From NCBI RefSeq assembly GCF_014196965.1, contig NZ_JACIEQ010000001.1, forward strand, positions 868,001 through 932,000: a DNA stretch of 64,000 nucleotides, written 5' to 3'. A program made the position numbers and the translations under genes. Positions 46,332-57,443 of the stretch are shown here, piece after piece. The stretch comes from Actibacterium naphthalenivorans (lineage in GTDB: Bacteria > Pseudomonadota > Alphaproteobacteria > Rhodobacterales > Rhodobacteraceae). Below the pieces are notes generated by a model that saw only the letters and a list, made by a program, of their open reading frames with translations, made no database searches and was not told where the DNA came from. Position 1 is the first letter of the stretch, and each line of letters starts with the position of its first letter.

Positions 46332-47096
46332 TCAGAACTGAAGCAGCATCCGCCGGACCCCGATGCCGAAGGCCAGAATGCCGACAGCAACCGTCAGCGG
46401 CCGTTTGGGCACCCGGCGCGCCAGATGCCCGCCGATCAGCGCGGCGGGCAGCCCCCCGACAACCAGCCCGGCGACCGAACTGCCCACGTCGGACCAATCC
46501 GTATTCTCGCCCCACATACCGCCCGCGAATGTCGCGCCAAGCGTCAGGAACACCGCGAAAGACACCATAAGCTCGGCAAAGGCGGAACTGCCGATCGCGT
46601 TGCGCGGGTTGACGCCTGCCCCCAGCAGCGCAGAGCTGACGATCGGCCCCCAGCTGCCGCCGATCCCCTCGATCAGGCCGCCCGCCCCGCCGATCAGACC
46701 AAGACGCGTGGTGCCCAGAACCCTCGGCGCCGATCCCCGCAGACCGCGCAGAATGATCAGCGTGCCGATCAGCAACAGGTAGCTGGCGATCATCAGGTTC
46801 AGCAGATCGCCCTTCAGGTTCGACAGGACCAATGCCCCGACCAGCCCGCCGACGATGCCCGACACCGCCAGCCGCCGCGCCATCGGCCAATCGGTGTTGC
46901 GGTTGGCCTGATGCGACAGCGCCGCCACCGTACCGGTCGGGATCTTCGCGGCATTCACCGAGGCCGAAACCAGCGCAGGCGTCACGCCCTGCCCCAAAAG
47001 GATGGCCGAGGATATGACACCGAACCCCATGCCAAGCGCCCCATCCGCAAGCTGCGCGACAAAGCCGACGAGAACAAACAGCAGAAACTCTTCCAC
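46332..47096 (-). CDS. TauE/SafE family sulfite/anion exporter
   Basis: The protein has 254 aa and about eight membrane segments. LADGALGMGFGVISSAIL near the N-terminus and the paired GLIGGAGGLIEGIGGSWGPIV motif define the family. Substrates include sulfite and sulfoacetate; the specificity here is open. It is convergent with slyX, the stops lying 3 bp apart. Confidence 0.86.
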   Translation of the reverse strand: MEEFLLFVLVGFVAQLADGALGMGFGVISSAILLGQGVTPALVSASVNAAKIPTGTVAALSHQANRNTDWPMARRLAVSGIVGGLVGALVLSNLKGDLLNLMIASYLLLIGTLIILRGLRGSAPRVLGTTRLGLIGGAGGLIEGIGGSWGPIVSSALLGAGVNPRNAIGSSAFAELMVSFAVFLTLGATFAGGMWGENTDWSDVGSSVAGLVVGGLPAALIGGHLARRVPKRPLTVAVGILAFGIGVRRMLLQF

Positions 47097-47206
47097 GACC
47101 GCAGGGGCCTTTCACCAGAGACTCACCGCGCCATCAATCTATTGAATCCGGGCAACCGGCAAGAGCGTTGCATCGCAGCGAAGGCCGCGCCAAGGGCTCT
47201 GCGGGC

Positions 47207-50200
47207 TCAGACTTCTTCCACCTGCATCACACCCGGCAGCGACTTGATCGCGCCCTTGATCTGAGGGTTCACCGGATAATCCTCGGGCAGGGCGATTTCC
47301 ACCTCGCCCGGCAGATCCGGCGCCATCAGGCAGAACTGTACCGGCCCGCGCCCGCGCAGCCCGCTTTCGCCCTTCGCCCTGTCGAGCAGCCCGGCAACGG
47401 CGGATACGGCCGAGACCTCATCCACGAAGATCCGAAGCCCCATCGACCCCGCGTCGGCCACCACGCTGTCGATCTGCTGAACCGCCCGCGCCAGCAGCTT
47501 GAGCTGCTCGCTTTCCATCGTCGCCTCGACCGTCAGCACTACGTTCGATCCGGTTTCCAGATTGTCGCGCGATGCCTCCAGCACGTCGGAAAACAGCGTG
47601 ACCTCGTAAAGCCCGGTGGGATCGGAAAGCTGCGCAAAGGCAAAGCGGTTGCCCTTGGCCGATTTGCGTTCCTGCCGCCCGGCCACGGCGCCCGCGATCT
47701 TGGCGATCACCGGGCCGGAACGGGCGGCCTGTGTCACCTCGGCCAGGGTCATCACCTTCTTGCGCTTCAGCGGCGCCATGTAATCGTCCAGCGGATGGCC
47801 CGACAGGTAAAACCCGATCGCCTTGTGCTCTTCGGCCAGCCGTTCGTTCGGCAGCCAGTCGGCTATCGGCGAAAGGCGTGGCTCGGGCAGATCGTCGCCC
47901 GCCTCTCCGAACAGCGACACCTGATTGGATGAACGCTGTTCATGAATGGCGGCGGAATAGTTCACCAGCGCGTCCAGGCTGTCGAACACCCGGCGGCGGT
48001 TGGGGTCGAGCTGATCGAAGGCGCCGGCGCGGGCCAGCATTTCCATCGGGCGCTTGCCGATACGCTTGAGATCGACCCGGCGGGCGAAATCATACAACGT
48101 CGCAAAGGGTTTGTCGGGCGATGCGGGATTGGCGGGGTCGGCACGCCGCCCCTCTTCGATCAGGCGCATCGCATCGGTGCCGACGTTTTTCAGCGCGCCC
48201 AGCCCATAGACCAGCTTGCCGTCCTTCACCCCGAATACCGCGCCCGAGCGGTTGACGCAGGGCGGGATGATCTCGATCTCCAGCCCCCGGCGCACCTCTT
48301 CGGCATAGGTGTTCAGCTTGTCCGTCAGGTGGATATCGCAGTTCATGACGGCGGCCATGAACTCGACCGGATAGTTCGCCTTCAGATACCCGGTCTGATA
48401 GCTGACCACCGCATAGGCGGCGGCGTGGGATTTGTTGAAGCCGTAGTTGGCGAATTTCTCCAGCAGGTCGAAGACTTCCGTCGCCTTTTTCTGATCGACC
48501 CCGTTCTTCTTGGCGCCTTCCACGAACTTCGGGCGCTCGGCATCCATCGCCTCCTTGATCTTCTTGCCCATGGCGCGGCGCAGAAGATCGGCGCCGCCCA
48601 GGCTGTAGCCCGCCATGACCTGCGCGATCTGCATCACCTGTTCCTGATAGACGATGATGCCCTGCGTCTCTTCCAGAATATCGTCGATCAGGGGGTGGAT
48701 CGATTCCAGATCCTTCTGGCCGTTCTTCACCTGGCAATAGGTCGGGATATTTTCCATCGGGCCGGGGCGGTAAAGCGCCACGAGCGCCACGATATCCTCG
48801 ATGCAGGTCGGCTTCATCTGGCGCAGCGCGTCCATCATGCCCGAGCTTTCCACCTGGAACACGGCAACCGTTCTGGCGCTGGCATAGAGGCGGTAGGTGG
48901 GCTCGTCGTCGAGCGGGATCAGGCCGATGTCAAACTCGATCCCCCGCTGCTTCAGCAGATCCAGCGCGCCCTGGATCACCGTCAGGGTCTTCAGCCCGAG
49001 AAAGTCGAATTTCACAAGGCCCGCCTGCTCGACCCATTTCATGTTGAACTGGGTCGCGGGCATGTCGGAGCGTGGATCCTGATAGAGCGGCACCAGCTCG
49101 TCCAGCGGGCGGTCGCCGATCACCACGCCGGCGGCGTGGGTCGAGGCGTTGCGGAGCAGCCCCTCGACCTGCTGGCCGTAGGTCAGCAGGCGCTCGACCA
49201 CCTCTTCGTTGCGCGCCTCTTCGCGCAGGCGCGGCTCGTCGACCAGCGCCTGGGCGATGGAAACGGGCTTCACCCCCTCGACCGGGATCAGCTTCGACAG
49301 CCGGTCGACCTGGCCATAGGGCATCTGCAGCACCCGGCCCACATCGCGCACGGCAGCCTTGGACAAAAGCGCGCCGAAGGTGATGATCTGGCCCACCTTT
49401 TCACGGCCGTATTTCTCTTGCACATACTGGATCACCTCTTCGCGGCGATCCATGCAGAAGTCGATATCGAAGTCGGGCATCGAAACCCGCTCGGGGTTCA
49501 GGAACCGTTCGAACAGCAGACTGTAGCGCAGCGGGTCCAGATCGGTGATCGTCAGCGCATAGGCCACCAGAGAGCCCGCGCCCGAGCCCCGCCCCGGCCC
49601 CACCGGAATATCGTGATCCTTGGCCCATTTGATGAAATCGGCCACGATCAGGAAATAGCCGGGAAAGCCCATGCCCTCGATGATGCCCAGCTCGAATTCC
49701 AGCCGCGCCTCGTACTCTTCGACCGAGGCGGCGTGCGGAATCACCGCCAGCCGCGCCTTCAGCCCGGCCTTGGCCTGGCGGCGCAGCTCCTCCACCTCGT
49801 CATCGGCGAATTTCGGCAGGATCGGATCGCGCCGCTCGGCCTTCACGGCGCAGCGCCGGGCAATCTCCACGGTATTGGCCAGCGCCTCGGGCAGGTCGGC
49901 GAACAGCGCGGCCATCTCTTCGGGTGTCTTGAAATAATGCTGGGCGGTCAGGCGGCGGCGCGGCTGCTGCTGATCGACATAGGCGCCCTCGGCGATGCAG
50001 ATCAGCGCGTCATGCGCCTCGTACATATCCGCCTTGGGAAAATAGACGTCATTGGTGGCCACCAGCGGCAAATCCATCGCATAGGCCATTTCCACATGGC
50101 CGCGCTCGGTCGCCTGTTCGGCCTCGGTCAGCTTGCCGCCCTCGCCGGGGTGGCGCTGCAACTCCACATACAGCCGCTGCGGATAGAGCGCCGCCAGCCG

Positions 50201-50683
50201 GGCCATCAGCGCCTCGGCCTTCGGGCGTTGCCCTGCCTGCAACAGCTTGCCCACCGGGCCTTCCGGGCCGCCGGTCAGGCAGATCAGACCGCCCGCATAG
50301 TGCGCCAGATCCTCAGGCGACACACTGGGAAGCGCGCCGCCCGCATCGAGATAGAGGCAGGAGTTCAGCTTCATCAGGTTCATGTACCCCGCCTCGTTCT
50401 GCGCCAGCAGAACCAGCGGCGCGGGCGCGCGCGGCTTTTCGCCAGGGGCGGGCGGGTCATAGGCCAGATCCACCTGGCACCCGATGATCGGCTGAATGCC
50501 CGCGCCACTGGCGCCCACGGAAAACTCCAGCGCGGCGAACATGTTGTTGGTGTCGGTCACCGCCACCGCCGGCATCCCGGCGGCCTTGCACATATCGGGC
50601 AGTTTCTTCACCCGAACCGCCCCCTCGAGAAGCGAATATTCGGTGTGAAGACGAAGGTGGATGAATCGGGGTGCGCTGCTCAT
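47207..50683 (-). CDS. dnaE: DNA polymerase III alpha subunit
   Basis: The protein has 1158 aa, normal for DnaE1. The N-terminal PHP domain starts FIHLRLHTEYSLLEGAVRVK. The polymerase core has VGPGRGSGAGSLVAYALTIT and PDFDIDFCMDRREEVIQYV with the catalytic aspartates. ANYGFNKSHAAAYAVVSYQT and the C-terminal OB fold (VIAKIAGAVAGRQERKSAKG) follow. It is the replicative polymerase. The VOC gene lies 9 bp upstream on the same strand. Confidence 0.97.
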   Translation of the reverse strand: MSSAPRFIHLRLHTEYSLLEGAVRVKKLPDMCKAAGMPAVAVTDTNNMFAALEFSVGASGAGIQPIIGCQVDLAYDPPAPGEKPRAPAPLVLLAQNEAGYMNLMKLNSCLYLDAGGALPSVSPEDLAHYAGGLICLTGGPEGPVGKLLQAGQRPKAEALMARLAALYPQRLYVELQRHPGEGGKLTEAEQATERGHVEMAYAMDLPLVATNDVYFPKADMYEAHDALICIAEGAYVDQQQPRRRLTAQHYFKTPEEMAALFADLPEALANTVEIARRCAVKAERRDPILPKFADDEVEELRRQAKAGLKARLAVIPHAASVEEYEARLEFELGIIEGMGFPGYFLIVADFIKWAKDHDIPVGPGRGSGAGSLVAYALTITDLDPLRYSLLFERFLNPERVSMPDFDIDFCMDRREEVIQYVQEKYGREKVGQIITFGALLSKAAVRDVGRVLQMPYGQVDRLSKLIPVEGVKPVSIAQALVDEPRLREEARNEEVVERLLTYGQQVEGLLRNASTHAAGVVIGDRPLDELVPLYQDPRSDMPATQFNMKWVEQAGLVKFDFLGLKTLTVIQGALDLLKQRGIEFDIGLIPLDDEPTYRLYASARTVAVFQVESSGMMDALRQMKPTCIEDIVALVALYRPGPMENIPTYCQVKNGQKDLESIHPLIDDILEETQGIIVYQEQVMQIAQVMAGYSLGGADLLRRAMGKKIKEAMDAERPKFVEGAKKNGVDQKKATEVFDLLEKFANYGFNKSHAAAYAVVSYQTGYLKANYPVEFMAAVMNCDIHLTDKLNTYAEEVRRGLEIEIIPPCVNRSGAVFGVKDGKLVYGLGALKNVGTDAMRLIEEGRRADPANPASPDKPFATLYDFARRVDLKRIGKRPMEMLARAGAFDQLDPNRRRVFDSLDALVNYSAAIHEQRSSNQVSLFGEAGDDLPEPRLSPIADWLPNERLAEEHKAIGFYLSGHPLDDYMAPLKRKKVMTLAEVTQAARSGPVIAKIAGAVAGRQERKSAKGNRFAFAQLSDPTGLYEVTLFSDVLEASRDNLETGSNVVLTVEATMESEQLKLLARAVQQIDSVVADAGSMGLRIFVDEVSAVSAVAGLLDRAKGESGLRGRGPVQFCLMAPDLPGEVEIALPEDYPVNPQIKGAIKSLPGVMQVEEV

Positions 50684-50692
50684 CCCGTGAAA

Positions 50693-51067
50693 CTATCCGG
50701 GCACGGCGTCAGGTTCCAGCATCTCGATCCGGTTGCCGAAGGGATCGGCGGTATAAAAACGCCGAAAGCCGGGCAGATCATCGTCCCAGACCACCGGAAA
50801 CCCCGCCTCGCCCAGCCGCGCGGCCAGCGCCCTGAGCCCATCGACCACCAGCGCCGGGTGGGCCTTTGTCGCGGGGCGGAAATCCGCCTCGACCCCCAGA
50901 TGCAGCCGCACCGGCCCGGCCTCGAACCACGCGCCACCGCGCGCCGCCAGCACCGGCGGCTTGGCCCGCTCTGCCAGGCCCAGAAGTTCACCATAGAAAC
51001 TGCGCGCCGCAGGCTCTTCGCCTTTGGGCATGGCAAGCTGAACATGATGAAGCGCTGCAAGTTTCAT
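50693..51067 (-). CDS. VOC (glyoxalase/bleomycin-resistance fold) family protein
   Basis: The protein has 124 aa, one VOC domain. The start LAALHHVQLAMPKGEEPAAR, the central AWFEAGPVRLHLGVEADF and the end GFRRFYTADPFGNRIEMLEP give the usual His/Glu metal-site pattern. Members include glyoxalases, dioxygenases and resistance proteins; no specific role can be assigned. It is divergent from xdhA. Confidence 0.85.
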   Translation of the reverse strand: MKLAALHHVQLAMPKGEEPAARSFYGELLGLAERAKPPVLAARGGAWFEAGPVRLHLGVEADFRPATKAHPALVVDGLRALAARLGEAGFPVVWDDDLPGFRRFYTADPFGNRIEMLEPDAVPG

Positions 51068-51319
51068 TCCGGTCCCTCGCCCCAGGTGCGGCCGCTGACA
51101 TCCCTATCCCATCGCCGGCCGTCGGGCAAAGCCCCGCCATTGGCCACAGCGCCCAATTCTTGATCACCCGGCGCAAAACATGGCAGTCAGGGGGGCCGTG
51201 GCCTTGCCAATCCCACGATTTGCCGTTTTGCTGGGCATCCAAAACCCGCGCTCCTGCTTTCTGCCGCATCGGGCGGGGGCGCTTTGGGTCTGACGCAGAG
51301 AAAGCGGCGGGTTTCGCGA

Positions 51320-52696
51320 ATGGAAATCGCGTTTCTTCTGAACGGAGAGACCGTGCGCGTGGGCGACCAGCCGCCCACCCGTACCCTGCTTGACTGGTTG
51401 CGCGAAACGCGCGGCCTGACCGGCACCAAGGAGGGCTGCAACGAGGGCGATTGCGGCGCCTGTACGGTCATGGTGACGGATGCCGACGGGGCGCGCGCGC
51501 TGAATGCCTGCATCCTGTTCCTGCCGCAGCTTCACGGCAAGGCGGTGCGCACCGTCGAAGGCATCGCTGGCCCCGACGGCAGCCTGCATCCGGTGCAGGA
51601 CGCGATGATCACCCATCACGGCAGCCAATGCGGGTTCTGCACGCCCGGTTTCGTCGTCTCGATGGCCACCGCGCATCTGAATGGCGCGGAGGATTTCGAT
51701 ACGCAACTGGCCGGCAATCTGTGCCGCTGCACCGGCTATGCGCCGATCATCCGCGCCGCCCAGGCGGCGGCGGGGGCGCCCGTGCCCGCCTGGATGCGCG
51801 AAGACCTTGCGGCCCTCAAGGCCGACCCGCTTGCCATGCCGGCCGTGTTCATGCCCGAAACATCCGATGATCTGGCGAAATGGTACAAGGCCAACCCCAG
51901 CGCCACCCTGATCGGCGGCGCCACCGACGTGGGGCTGTGGGTCACCAAACAACTGCGCGATCTGGCGCCGGTGGCCTTTCTGGGCAATTGCGCCGATCTG
52001 AAACAAACCTCGGTCACGCAGACCGACCTGTTCATCGGCGCCGGCGTCACACTCAGCGCATTGGGCGAATTCATCGCCGATCATCACCCCGATTTTGCCG
52101 GGCTGATCCGCCGCTATGCCTCGGTCCAGATCCGCAACGCCGCCACGATCGGCGGCAACATCGCCAACGGCTCGCCCATCGGCGACGGCCCGCCCGCGCT
52201 GATCGCGCTTGGCGCCATGCTGCACCTGCGCAACGGCGGCAAGCGCCGCTGCATCCCGCTGGAGCGGTTTTTCCTGGACTATGGCAAGCAGGACCGCGTG
52301 GCGGGAGAGTTCGTCGAGGCGATCTCGATCCCGCGGCAGCCCGACCGGCTGAAATGCTACAAGCTGTCGAAACGCTTCGATCAGGATATTTCCGCGGTCT
52401 GCGGCTGTTTCAACCTGTCGGTCTCGGGCGGCGTCGTGTCTGACGCGCGCATCGCCTTTGGCGGCATGGCGGGCATTCCCAAACGCGCCGCCCATGTCGA
52501 GGCGGCGCTGACGGGCCAGCCCTGGACCGAAGACAGTATCGAAGCCGCGTGGGACGCGTGGGAAAAGGATTTTACCCCGCTGGACGATATGCGCGCCTCT
52601 GCAGGCTACCGGATGGATGCCGCGCGCGGAATGCTCAGCCGCTATTTCCTGGAAGACATCGGCGCACAAACCCGCGTGCTCGAGGTGCGCCCATGA
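51320..52696 (+). CDS. xdhA: Xanthine dehydrogenase small subunit
   Basis: The protein has 458 aa. The N-terminal [2Fe-2S] ferredoxin domain has [13 protein letters not shown], the second [2Fe-2S] domain has [11 protein letters not shown] and [11 protein letters not shown], and the FAD domain has [20 protein letters not shown] and [20 protein letters not shown]. It passes electrons from the Mo centre in XdhB to NAD+. The start at 51320 ([15 protein letters not shown]) is the family-typical one. Its stop overlaps the xdhB start. Confidence 0.95.
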   Translation: MEIAFLLNGETVRVGDQPPTRTLLDWLRETRGLTGTKEGCNEGDCGACTVMVTDADGARALNACILFLPQLHGKAVRTVEGIAGPDGSLHPVQDAMITHHGSQCGFCTPGFVVSMATAHLNGAEDFDTQLAGNLCRCTGYAPIIRAAQAAAGAPVPAWMREDLAALKADPLAMPAVFMPETSDDLAKWYKANPSATLIGGATDVGLWVTKQLRDLAPVAFLGNCADLKQTSVTQTDLFIGAGVTLSALGEFIADHHPDFAGLIRRYASVQIRNAATIGGNIANGSPIGDGPPALIALGAMLHLRNGGKRRCIPLERFFLDYGKQDRVAGEFVEAISIPRQPDRLKCYKLSKRFDQDISAVCGCFNLSVSGGVVSDARIAFGGMAGIPKRAAHVEAALTGQPWTEDSIEAAWDAWEKDFTPLDDMRASAGYRMDAARGMLSRYFLEDIGAQTRVLEVRP

Positions 52697-54969
52697 GCAT
52701 CTCAAAACCGCTCGCCCATGATGCCGCGCGGCTGCATGTCACCGGACAGGCGCGCTATGTCGACGATATTCCCACCCCCGGCGCGGCGCTTCACCTGGCC
52801 TTCGGCATCTCCGCGATCGCGCGCGGCACCGTCACCACGCTCGACCTTGATCCGGTGCGCGCCGCCCCCGGCGTCGTCGCCGTACTGACGGCGCTGGACC
52901 TGCCCGGCGCCAATGACGTGTCGCCCTCGGCCCATGACGAACCGCTGCTGTCGGAGGGCGAGGTTTTCTACCTCGGCCAGCCGCTTTTCCTGGTTGTCGC
53001 CGAAACCCACCTCGCCGCGCGCAAGGCCGCACGGCTGGCCGAGGTCGGCTATCGCGACGCCACCCCGATCCTGACGATCGACGATGCGCTGGCGGCGGAC
53101 AGCCGGTTCGAGGATGGCCCGCGCATCTATGCCAAGGGCGACGCGCAGAAAGCCATTGCCGGCGCGCGCCATGTCGTCGAGGGCGAGATGGAGATCGGCG
53201 GGCAGGAGCACTTTTATCTGGAAAGCCAGGCCGCGATGGTGGTGCCGCTGGAAGGCGGCGACATGCTGGTTCATTCCTCGACCCAGCACCCGACCGAGAT
53301 CCAGCACAAGGTGGCCGAGGCGCTGGCCGTACCCATGAACGCCGTTCGCGTCGAGGTGCGGCGGATGGGCGGTGGCTTTGGCGGCAAGGAAAGCCAGGGC
53401 AACGCGCTGGCCGTTGCCTGTGCGGTGGCCGCCCGGCTGACGGGGCGACCCTGCAAGATGCGCTATGACCGCGATGACGACATGATCATCACCGGCAAAC
53501 GCCATGATTTCCGCATCACCTATCGTGCCGGATTCGACGATGAGGGCCGGATCGCCGGGGTGGATTTCGTGCAATACGCCCGCTGCGGCTGGGCCCAGGA
53601 TCTGTCACTGCCCGTGGCCGACCGGGCGATGCTGCATGCCGACAACGCCTATCACCTGCCCCATGCGAGGATCGAGAGCCACCGGCTCAGAACCCACACC
53701 CAGTCGGCCACCGCCTTTCGCGGCTTCGGCGGCCCGCAGGGGGTGGTGGGCATCGAACGGGTGCTGGATCATATCGCCCACGCCCTGGGCAAGGACCCGC
53801 TTCAGGTGCGGCGGGCGAATTTCTATCAGAACGGCCAGACGACGCCCTATCACATGGTGGTCGAGGATTTCGTGCTGGACGAGATGATCGAGGAACTGAC
53901 CGAAACCGCGGAATACCACCAGCGCCGCGCGGCGATCGCCGAATGGAACGCCGCCAACCCGATCCTGAAAAAGGGCCTCGCGCTGACGCCGGTGAAATTC
54001 GGCATCTCCTTCACCCTCACCCATCTCAATCAGGCCGGCGCGCTGGTGCATGTGTATCAGGACGGCTCGATCCACATGAACCACGGCGGCACCGAAATGG
54101 GTCAGGGCCTGTTCCAGAAGGTGGCGCAGGTGGCGGCGGCATCCTTCGGCGTTGGCATGGACGCGGTGAAGATCACCGCGACCGACACCGCCAAGGTGCC
54201 CAACACTTCTGCCACTGCCGCCTCCAGCGGGTCCGACCTGAACGGCATGGCGGTCAAGGCCGCCTGCGACACGATACGCGACAGGATCGCCGCGCATCTG
54301 GCCCAGACCCATCAGACCGAACCGCGCCGGGTGCATTTCGAGAACGGCAAGGTCTTCGTCGGTGACGATGAGATGAGCTTCGCCGAGGCCGTGCAATCGG
54401 CCTATCTGGCGCGGGTGTCGCTGTCGGCCACGGGCTTCTACAAAACCCCCAAGGTGGAATGGGACCGCATCGCCGGGCGCGGGCGGCCGTTCTTCTACTT
54501 CGCCTATGGCGCGGCGGTGACCGAGGTGGCGATCGACACGCTGACCGGCGAAAACCGCATCCTGCGCGCCGATATCCTGCATGACGCGGGCGCCTCGCTG
54601 AACCCGGCGCTGGACATCGGCCAGATCGAAGGCGGCTATGTTCAGGGCGCAGGCTGGCTGACCACCGAAGAGCTGGTGTGGAACAGCAAGGGGCGGCTGC
54701 TCACCCACGCGCCCTCCACCTACAAGATCCCCGCCTGTTCCGACCGGCCCGATGTGTTCAGGGTCGCGCTGTGGAACAAGGGGCGCAATGCCGAGGAAAC
54801 GATCTATCGCTCCAAGGCGGTGGGCGAACCCCCGCTGATGCTGGGCATCTCGGCGCTGATGGCCCTGTCAGCCGCGGTCGCCGCCTGCGGCACAGCCTAT
54901 CCCGACCTCGACGCGCCCGCCACGGCGGAACAGGTTCTCCGCGCGGTACATCGGGTTCGCGCCGCATGA
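52693..54969 (+). CDS. xdhB: Xanthine dehydrogenase large (molybdopterin) subunit
   Basis: The protein has 758 aa. [20 protein letters not shown] near the start, [40 protein letters not shown] and [20 protein letters not shown] are Mo-pterin contact motifs. [19 protein letters not shown] near the C-terminus contains the catalytic-Glu region. It hydroxylates hypoxanthine and xanthine to urate. The ATG overlaps the xdhA stop, and its own stop overlaps xdhC. Confidence 0.95.
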   Translation: MSISKPLAHDAARLHVTGQARYVDDIPTPGAALHLAFGISAIARGTVTTLDLDPVRAAPGVVAVLTALDLPGANDVSPSAHDEPLLSEGEVFYLGQPLFLVVAETHLAARKAARLAEVGYRDATPILTIDDALAADSRFEDGPRIYAKGDAQKAIAGARHVVEGEMEIGGQEHFYLESQAAMVVPLEGGDMLVHSSTQHPTEIQHKVAEALAVPMNAVRVEVRRMGGGFGGKESQGNALAVACAVAARLTGRPCKMRYDRDDDMIITGKRHDFRITYRAGFDDEGRIAGVDFVQYARCGWAQDLSLPVADRAMLHADNAYHLPHARIESHRLRTHTQSATAFRGFGGPQGVVGIERVLDHIAHALGKDPLQVRRANFYQNGQTTPYHMVVEDFVLDEMIEELTETAEYHQRRAAIAEWNAANPILKKGLALTPVKFGISFTLTHLNQAGALVHVYQDGSIHMNHGGTEMGQGLFQKVAQVAAASFGVGMDAVKITATDTAKVPNTSATAASSGSDLNGMAVKAACDTIRDRIAAHLAQTHQTEPRRVHFENGKVFVGDDEMSFAEAVQSAYLARVSLSATGFYKTPKVEWDRIAGRGRPFFYFAYGAAVTEVAIDTLTGENRILRADILHDAGASLNPALDIGQIEGGYVQGAGWLTTEELVWNSKGRLLTHAPSTYKIPACSDRPDVFRVALWNKGRNAEETIYRSKAVGEPPLMLGISALMALSAAVAACGTAYPDLDAPATAEQVLRAVHRVRAA

Positions 54970-55913
54970 GCCTCGATCGTGAAACCCTGGCCCGTGCGGT
55001 GGCCGCACACGGGCGCGTCGCCCGGCTGTTGGTGGCCCGCGCCGAAGGCTCCACCCCGCGCGAGACGGGCGCGGCGATGCTGGTCTGGGCCGACGGCCAG
55101 TCCGGCACGATCGGCGGCGGCGCGCTGGAATTCGAAGCGGCGAGATCCGCGCGCGCGCTGCTTGCCGGCGGTGGCGCGCAAAGCCTTTCGCGCATCCCGC
55201 TGGGCCCTGCGATGGGGCAATGCTGCGGCGGCGCGGTCACCCTGCTGACAGAGGTGTTCGACGCGCGCGCGCTGGCCGTCCTGCCCGATGCGGTCTTTGC
55301 CCGCAACGTGAACGGCCCCGTCCGGCCACCGCTGCCTGTGCAACGCCTGATCCGCGCCGCGCGCAGCACCGGCCAGCCGCCCGCAGCGCAATTCACCGGC
55401 GGCTGGATGGTCGAACCGCTGGCCGAGCCCGCCCTGCCGCTCTGGATCTACGGCGCCGGGCATGTCGGGCGCGCGCTGATCGCCACCCTCGCCCCGCTGC
55501 CCGACTTCGCCATCACCTGGGTCGACACCGCCGCCACGCGCTTTCCCGACGACATAGCCGAGGGCGTCACCCGGCTGATCGCGGCAAACCCCGCCGAAAC
55601 GGTGGCCTACGCCCCGCCCGACGCGCATCACCTGATCCTCACCTTTTCCCACGCGCTCGACCTGGAGCTGTGCCACCGCCTCCTGTCCCGCGGGTTCGGC
55701 GGCGCGGGGCTGATCGGCTCGGCCACGAAATGGGCCCGCTTTCGCACCCGGCTCGCCCGGCTGGGCCATTCCGAGGCCCAGATTTCCCGCATCCAATGCC
55801 CGATCGGACGGCCCGAGCTTGGCAAACACCCGCAGGCCATCGCCGTGGGCGTCGCCGCCGCGCTGCTTGCCCGTGATAAAACGCAACACGCCGCGAAGGA
55901 CGCGACCGGGTGA
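54966..55913 (+). CDS. xdhC: XdhC molybdenum-cofactor insertion/sulfuration chaperone
   Basis: The protein has 315 aa. The N-terminal half has EGSTPRETGAAMLVWADGQS and GPAMGQCCGGAVTLLTEVF with the conserved Cys pair. The C-terminal Rossmann part has IYGAGHVGRALIATLA and GLIGSATKWARFRTRLARLG. It binds the cofactor, supports its sulfuration and inserts it into XdhB. The start overlaps the xdhB stop. Its stop overlaps the start of an importer ATPase, tying purine oxidation to uptake. Confidence 0.93.
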   Translation: MSLDRETLARAVAAHGRVARLLVARAEGSTPRETGAAMLVWADGQSGTIGGGALEFEAARSARALLAGGGAQSLSRIPLGPAMGQCCGGAVTLLTEVFDARALAVLPDAVFARNVNGPVRPPLPVQRLIRAARSTGQPPAAQFTGGWMVEPLAEPALPLWIYGAGHVGRALIATLAPLPDFAITWVDTAATRFPDDIAEGVTRLIAANPAETVAYAPPDAHHLILTFSHALDLELCHRLLSRGFGGAGLIGSATKWARFRTRLARLGHSEAQISRIQCPIGRPELGKHPQAIAVGVAAALLARDKTQHAAKDATG

Positions 55914-57430
55914 CGACATTGCTGACAATCGAAGGCCTGACAAAGGCCTACCCCGGCGTCGTGGCCAACAGCGACGTGTCCTTCGCCATCGCCGAGGGCG
56001 AGGTTCACGCGCTTCTGGGCGAGAACGGCGCGGGCAAATCGACGCTGGTCAAGATGATCTATGGCCTCGTCAAACCCGACAGCGGGCGCATGATACTGCA
56101 CGGCCACCCCTATGAACCGGCCGAACCCCGCGCCGCCCGCGCGGCGGGCGTGGCCATGGTGTTCCAGCATTTCTCGCTGTTCGACGCGCTGAACGTGGCC
56201 GAAAACATCTCGCTGGGAATGGAAAGCCCGCCGCCCCGACGCCAGCTGGCCGCCCGCATCCGCGAGGTATCGGACGCATATGGCCTGCCGCTCGACCCCG
56301 ACAGGACGGTGGGCGAGCTTTCGGCCGGCGAACGGCAGAGGGTGGAAATCATCCGCTGCCTTCTGCAGGATCCGAAACTGCTGATCATGGACGAACCGAC
56401 CTCGGTGCTGACCCCGCAAGAGGTGGAAATCCTGTTCCGCACCCTGCGCAAACTCTCCTCCGAAGGCACAGCGATCCTGTATATTTCGCACAAGCTCGAA
56501 GAGATCCGCACGCTGTGCGACAGCGCGACCATCCTGCGCCGCGGCAAAGTCGTCGACAGCTGCAACCCGCGCGAGAAATCGGCGGCTGAACTGGCGGAAT
56601 TGATGGTCGGCAGCAAACTTCAGACCCCGAGCCGCCCCGGCGCCACCCCCGGAGAGATCGTGCTGGACGTGGCCGGGCTGTCGGTCAGATCGGCCAGCGC
56701 CTTCGGCACATCGCTGCGCGATGTCACCTTCACGGTGCGCGCGGGCGAAATCCTGGGCATAGGCGGCGTTGCGGGCAACGGGCAGGATGAATTGCTGGCG
56801 GCCCTCTCGGGAGAGGCACAGGCCCGCGCCGGGTCGATCCGGCTGCGCGGCACGCCGATCGGCGCCCTCGGCCCCAACCAGCGCCGCCGCATCGCCATCC
56901 TCGCCGCCCCCGAAGAACGGCTGGGTCACGCCGCCGCCCCCGACATGAGCCTGACCGAAAACGCGCTGCTGACAGGCGCCATCCGCGAAGGGCTGACAAC
57001 GCGCGGCTTCCTGAAATGGCCAGCCGCCCGCGCCTTCGCCGAACGGGTCATCACGGCCTTCGACGTCCGCACCCCCGGCCCCGCCAACGCCGCGCGCTCT
57101 TTGTCCGGCGGCAACCTGCAGAAATTCGTGATCGGCCGCGAGGTGCTGCAACGCCCCGAGGTGCTGGTGGTGAACCAACCCACCTGGGGCGTCGACGCCG
57201 CGGCCGCGGCCGCCATCCGTCAGGCCCTGCTCGACCTTGCCGAAAACGGCGCGGCGGTCGTCGTGATCAGCCAGGATCTGGACGAGCTCATGGAAATCTC
57301 CGACCGCTTCGCCGCCCTGAACGAGGGCCGTCTTTCCCCGCCCCGCCCCGCGCGCGGGCTGACGATGGAAGAGATCGGCCTGATGATGGGCGGCGCCCAT
57401 GACATGGAGACGCCGCATGTGGACGCCTGA
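55910..57430 (+). CDS. ABC transporter ATP-binding protein, tandem NBD, second BMP-type importer
   Basis: The protein has 506 aa with two NBDs. NBD1: Walker A GENGAGKSTLVKMIYGL, signature LSAGERQRVEIIRCLL, Walker B LLIMDEPTSVLTP. NBD2: GIGGVAGNGQDELLAALSG, signature SLSGGNLQKFVIGREVL and VLVVNQPTWGVDAAAAAAI, where the Walker B Asp is replaced by Asn. The GTG at 55910 overlaps the xdhC stop (GTGA). This energises import together with the permeases at 57,554 and 58,639 and the receptor at 59,626. The linkage to xdhABC suggests purines or purine nucleosides as cargo. Confidence 0.9.
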   Translation: MTTLLTIEGLTKAYPGVVANSDVSFAIAEGEVHALLGENGAGKSTLVKMIYGLVKPDSGRMILHGHPYEPAEPRAARAAGVAMVFQHFSLFDALNVAENISLGMESPPPRRQLAARIREVSDAYGLPLDPDRTVGELSAGERQRVEIIRCLLQDPKLLIMDEPTSVLTPQEVEILFRTLRKLSSEGTAILYISHKLEEIRTLCDSATILRRGKVVDSCNPREKSAAELAELMVGSKLQTPSRPGATPGEIVLDVAGLSVRSASAFGTSLRDVTFTVRAGEILGIGGVAGNGQDELLAALSGEAQARAGSIRLRGTPIGALGPNQRRRIAILAAPEERLGHAAAPDMSLTENALLTGAIREGLTTRGFLKWPAARAFAERVITAFDVRTPGPANAARSLSGGNLQKFVIGREVLQRPEVLVVNQPTWGVDAAAAAAIRQALLDLAENGAAVVVISQDLDELMEISDRFAALNEGRLSPPRPARGLTMEEIGLMMGGAHDMETPHVDA

Positions 57431-57443
57431 CGAGAACTTTCTT

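Noticed and set aside
47942-51163. Very long open frame on the plus strand opposite dnaE
   Set aside because: High-GC antisense shadow: it mirrors dnaE, is rich in His/Arg/Gln, has no domain, and runs across two genes.
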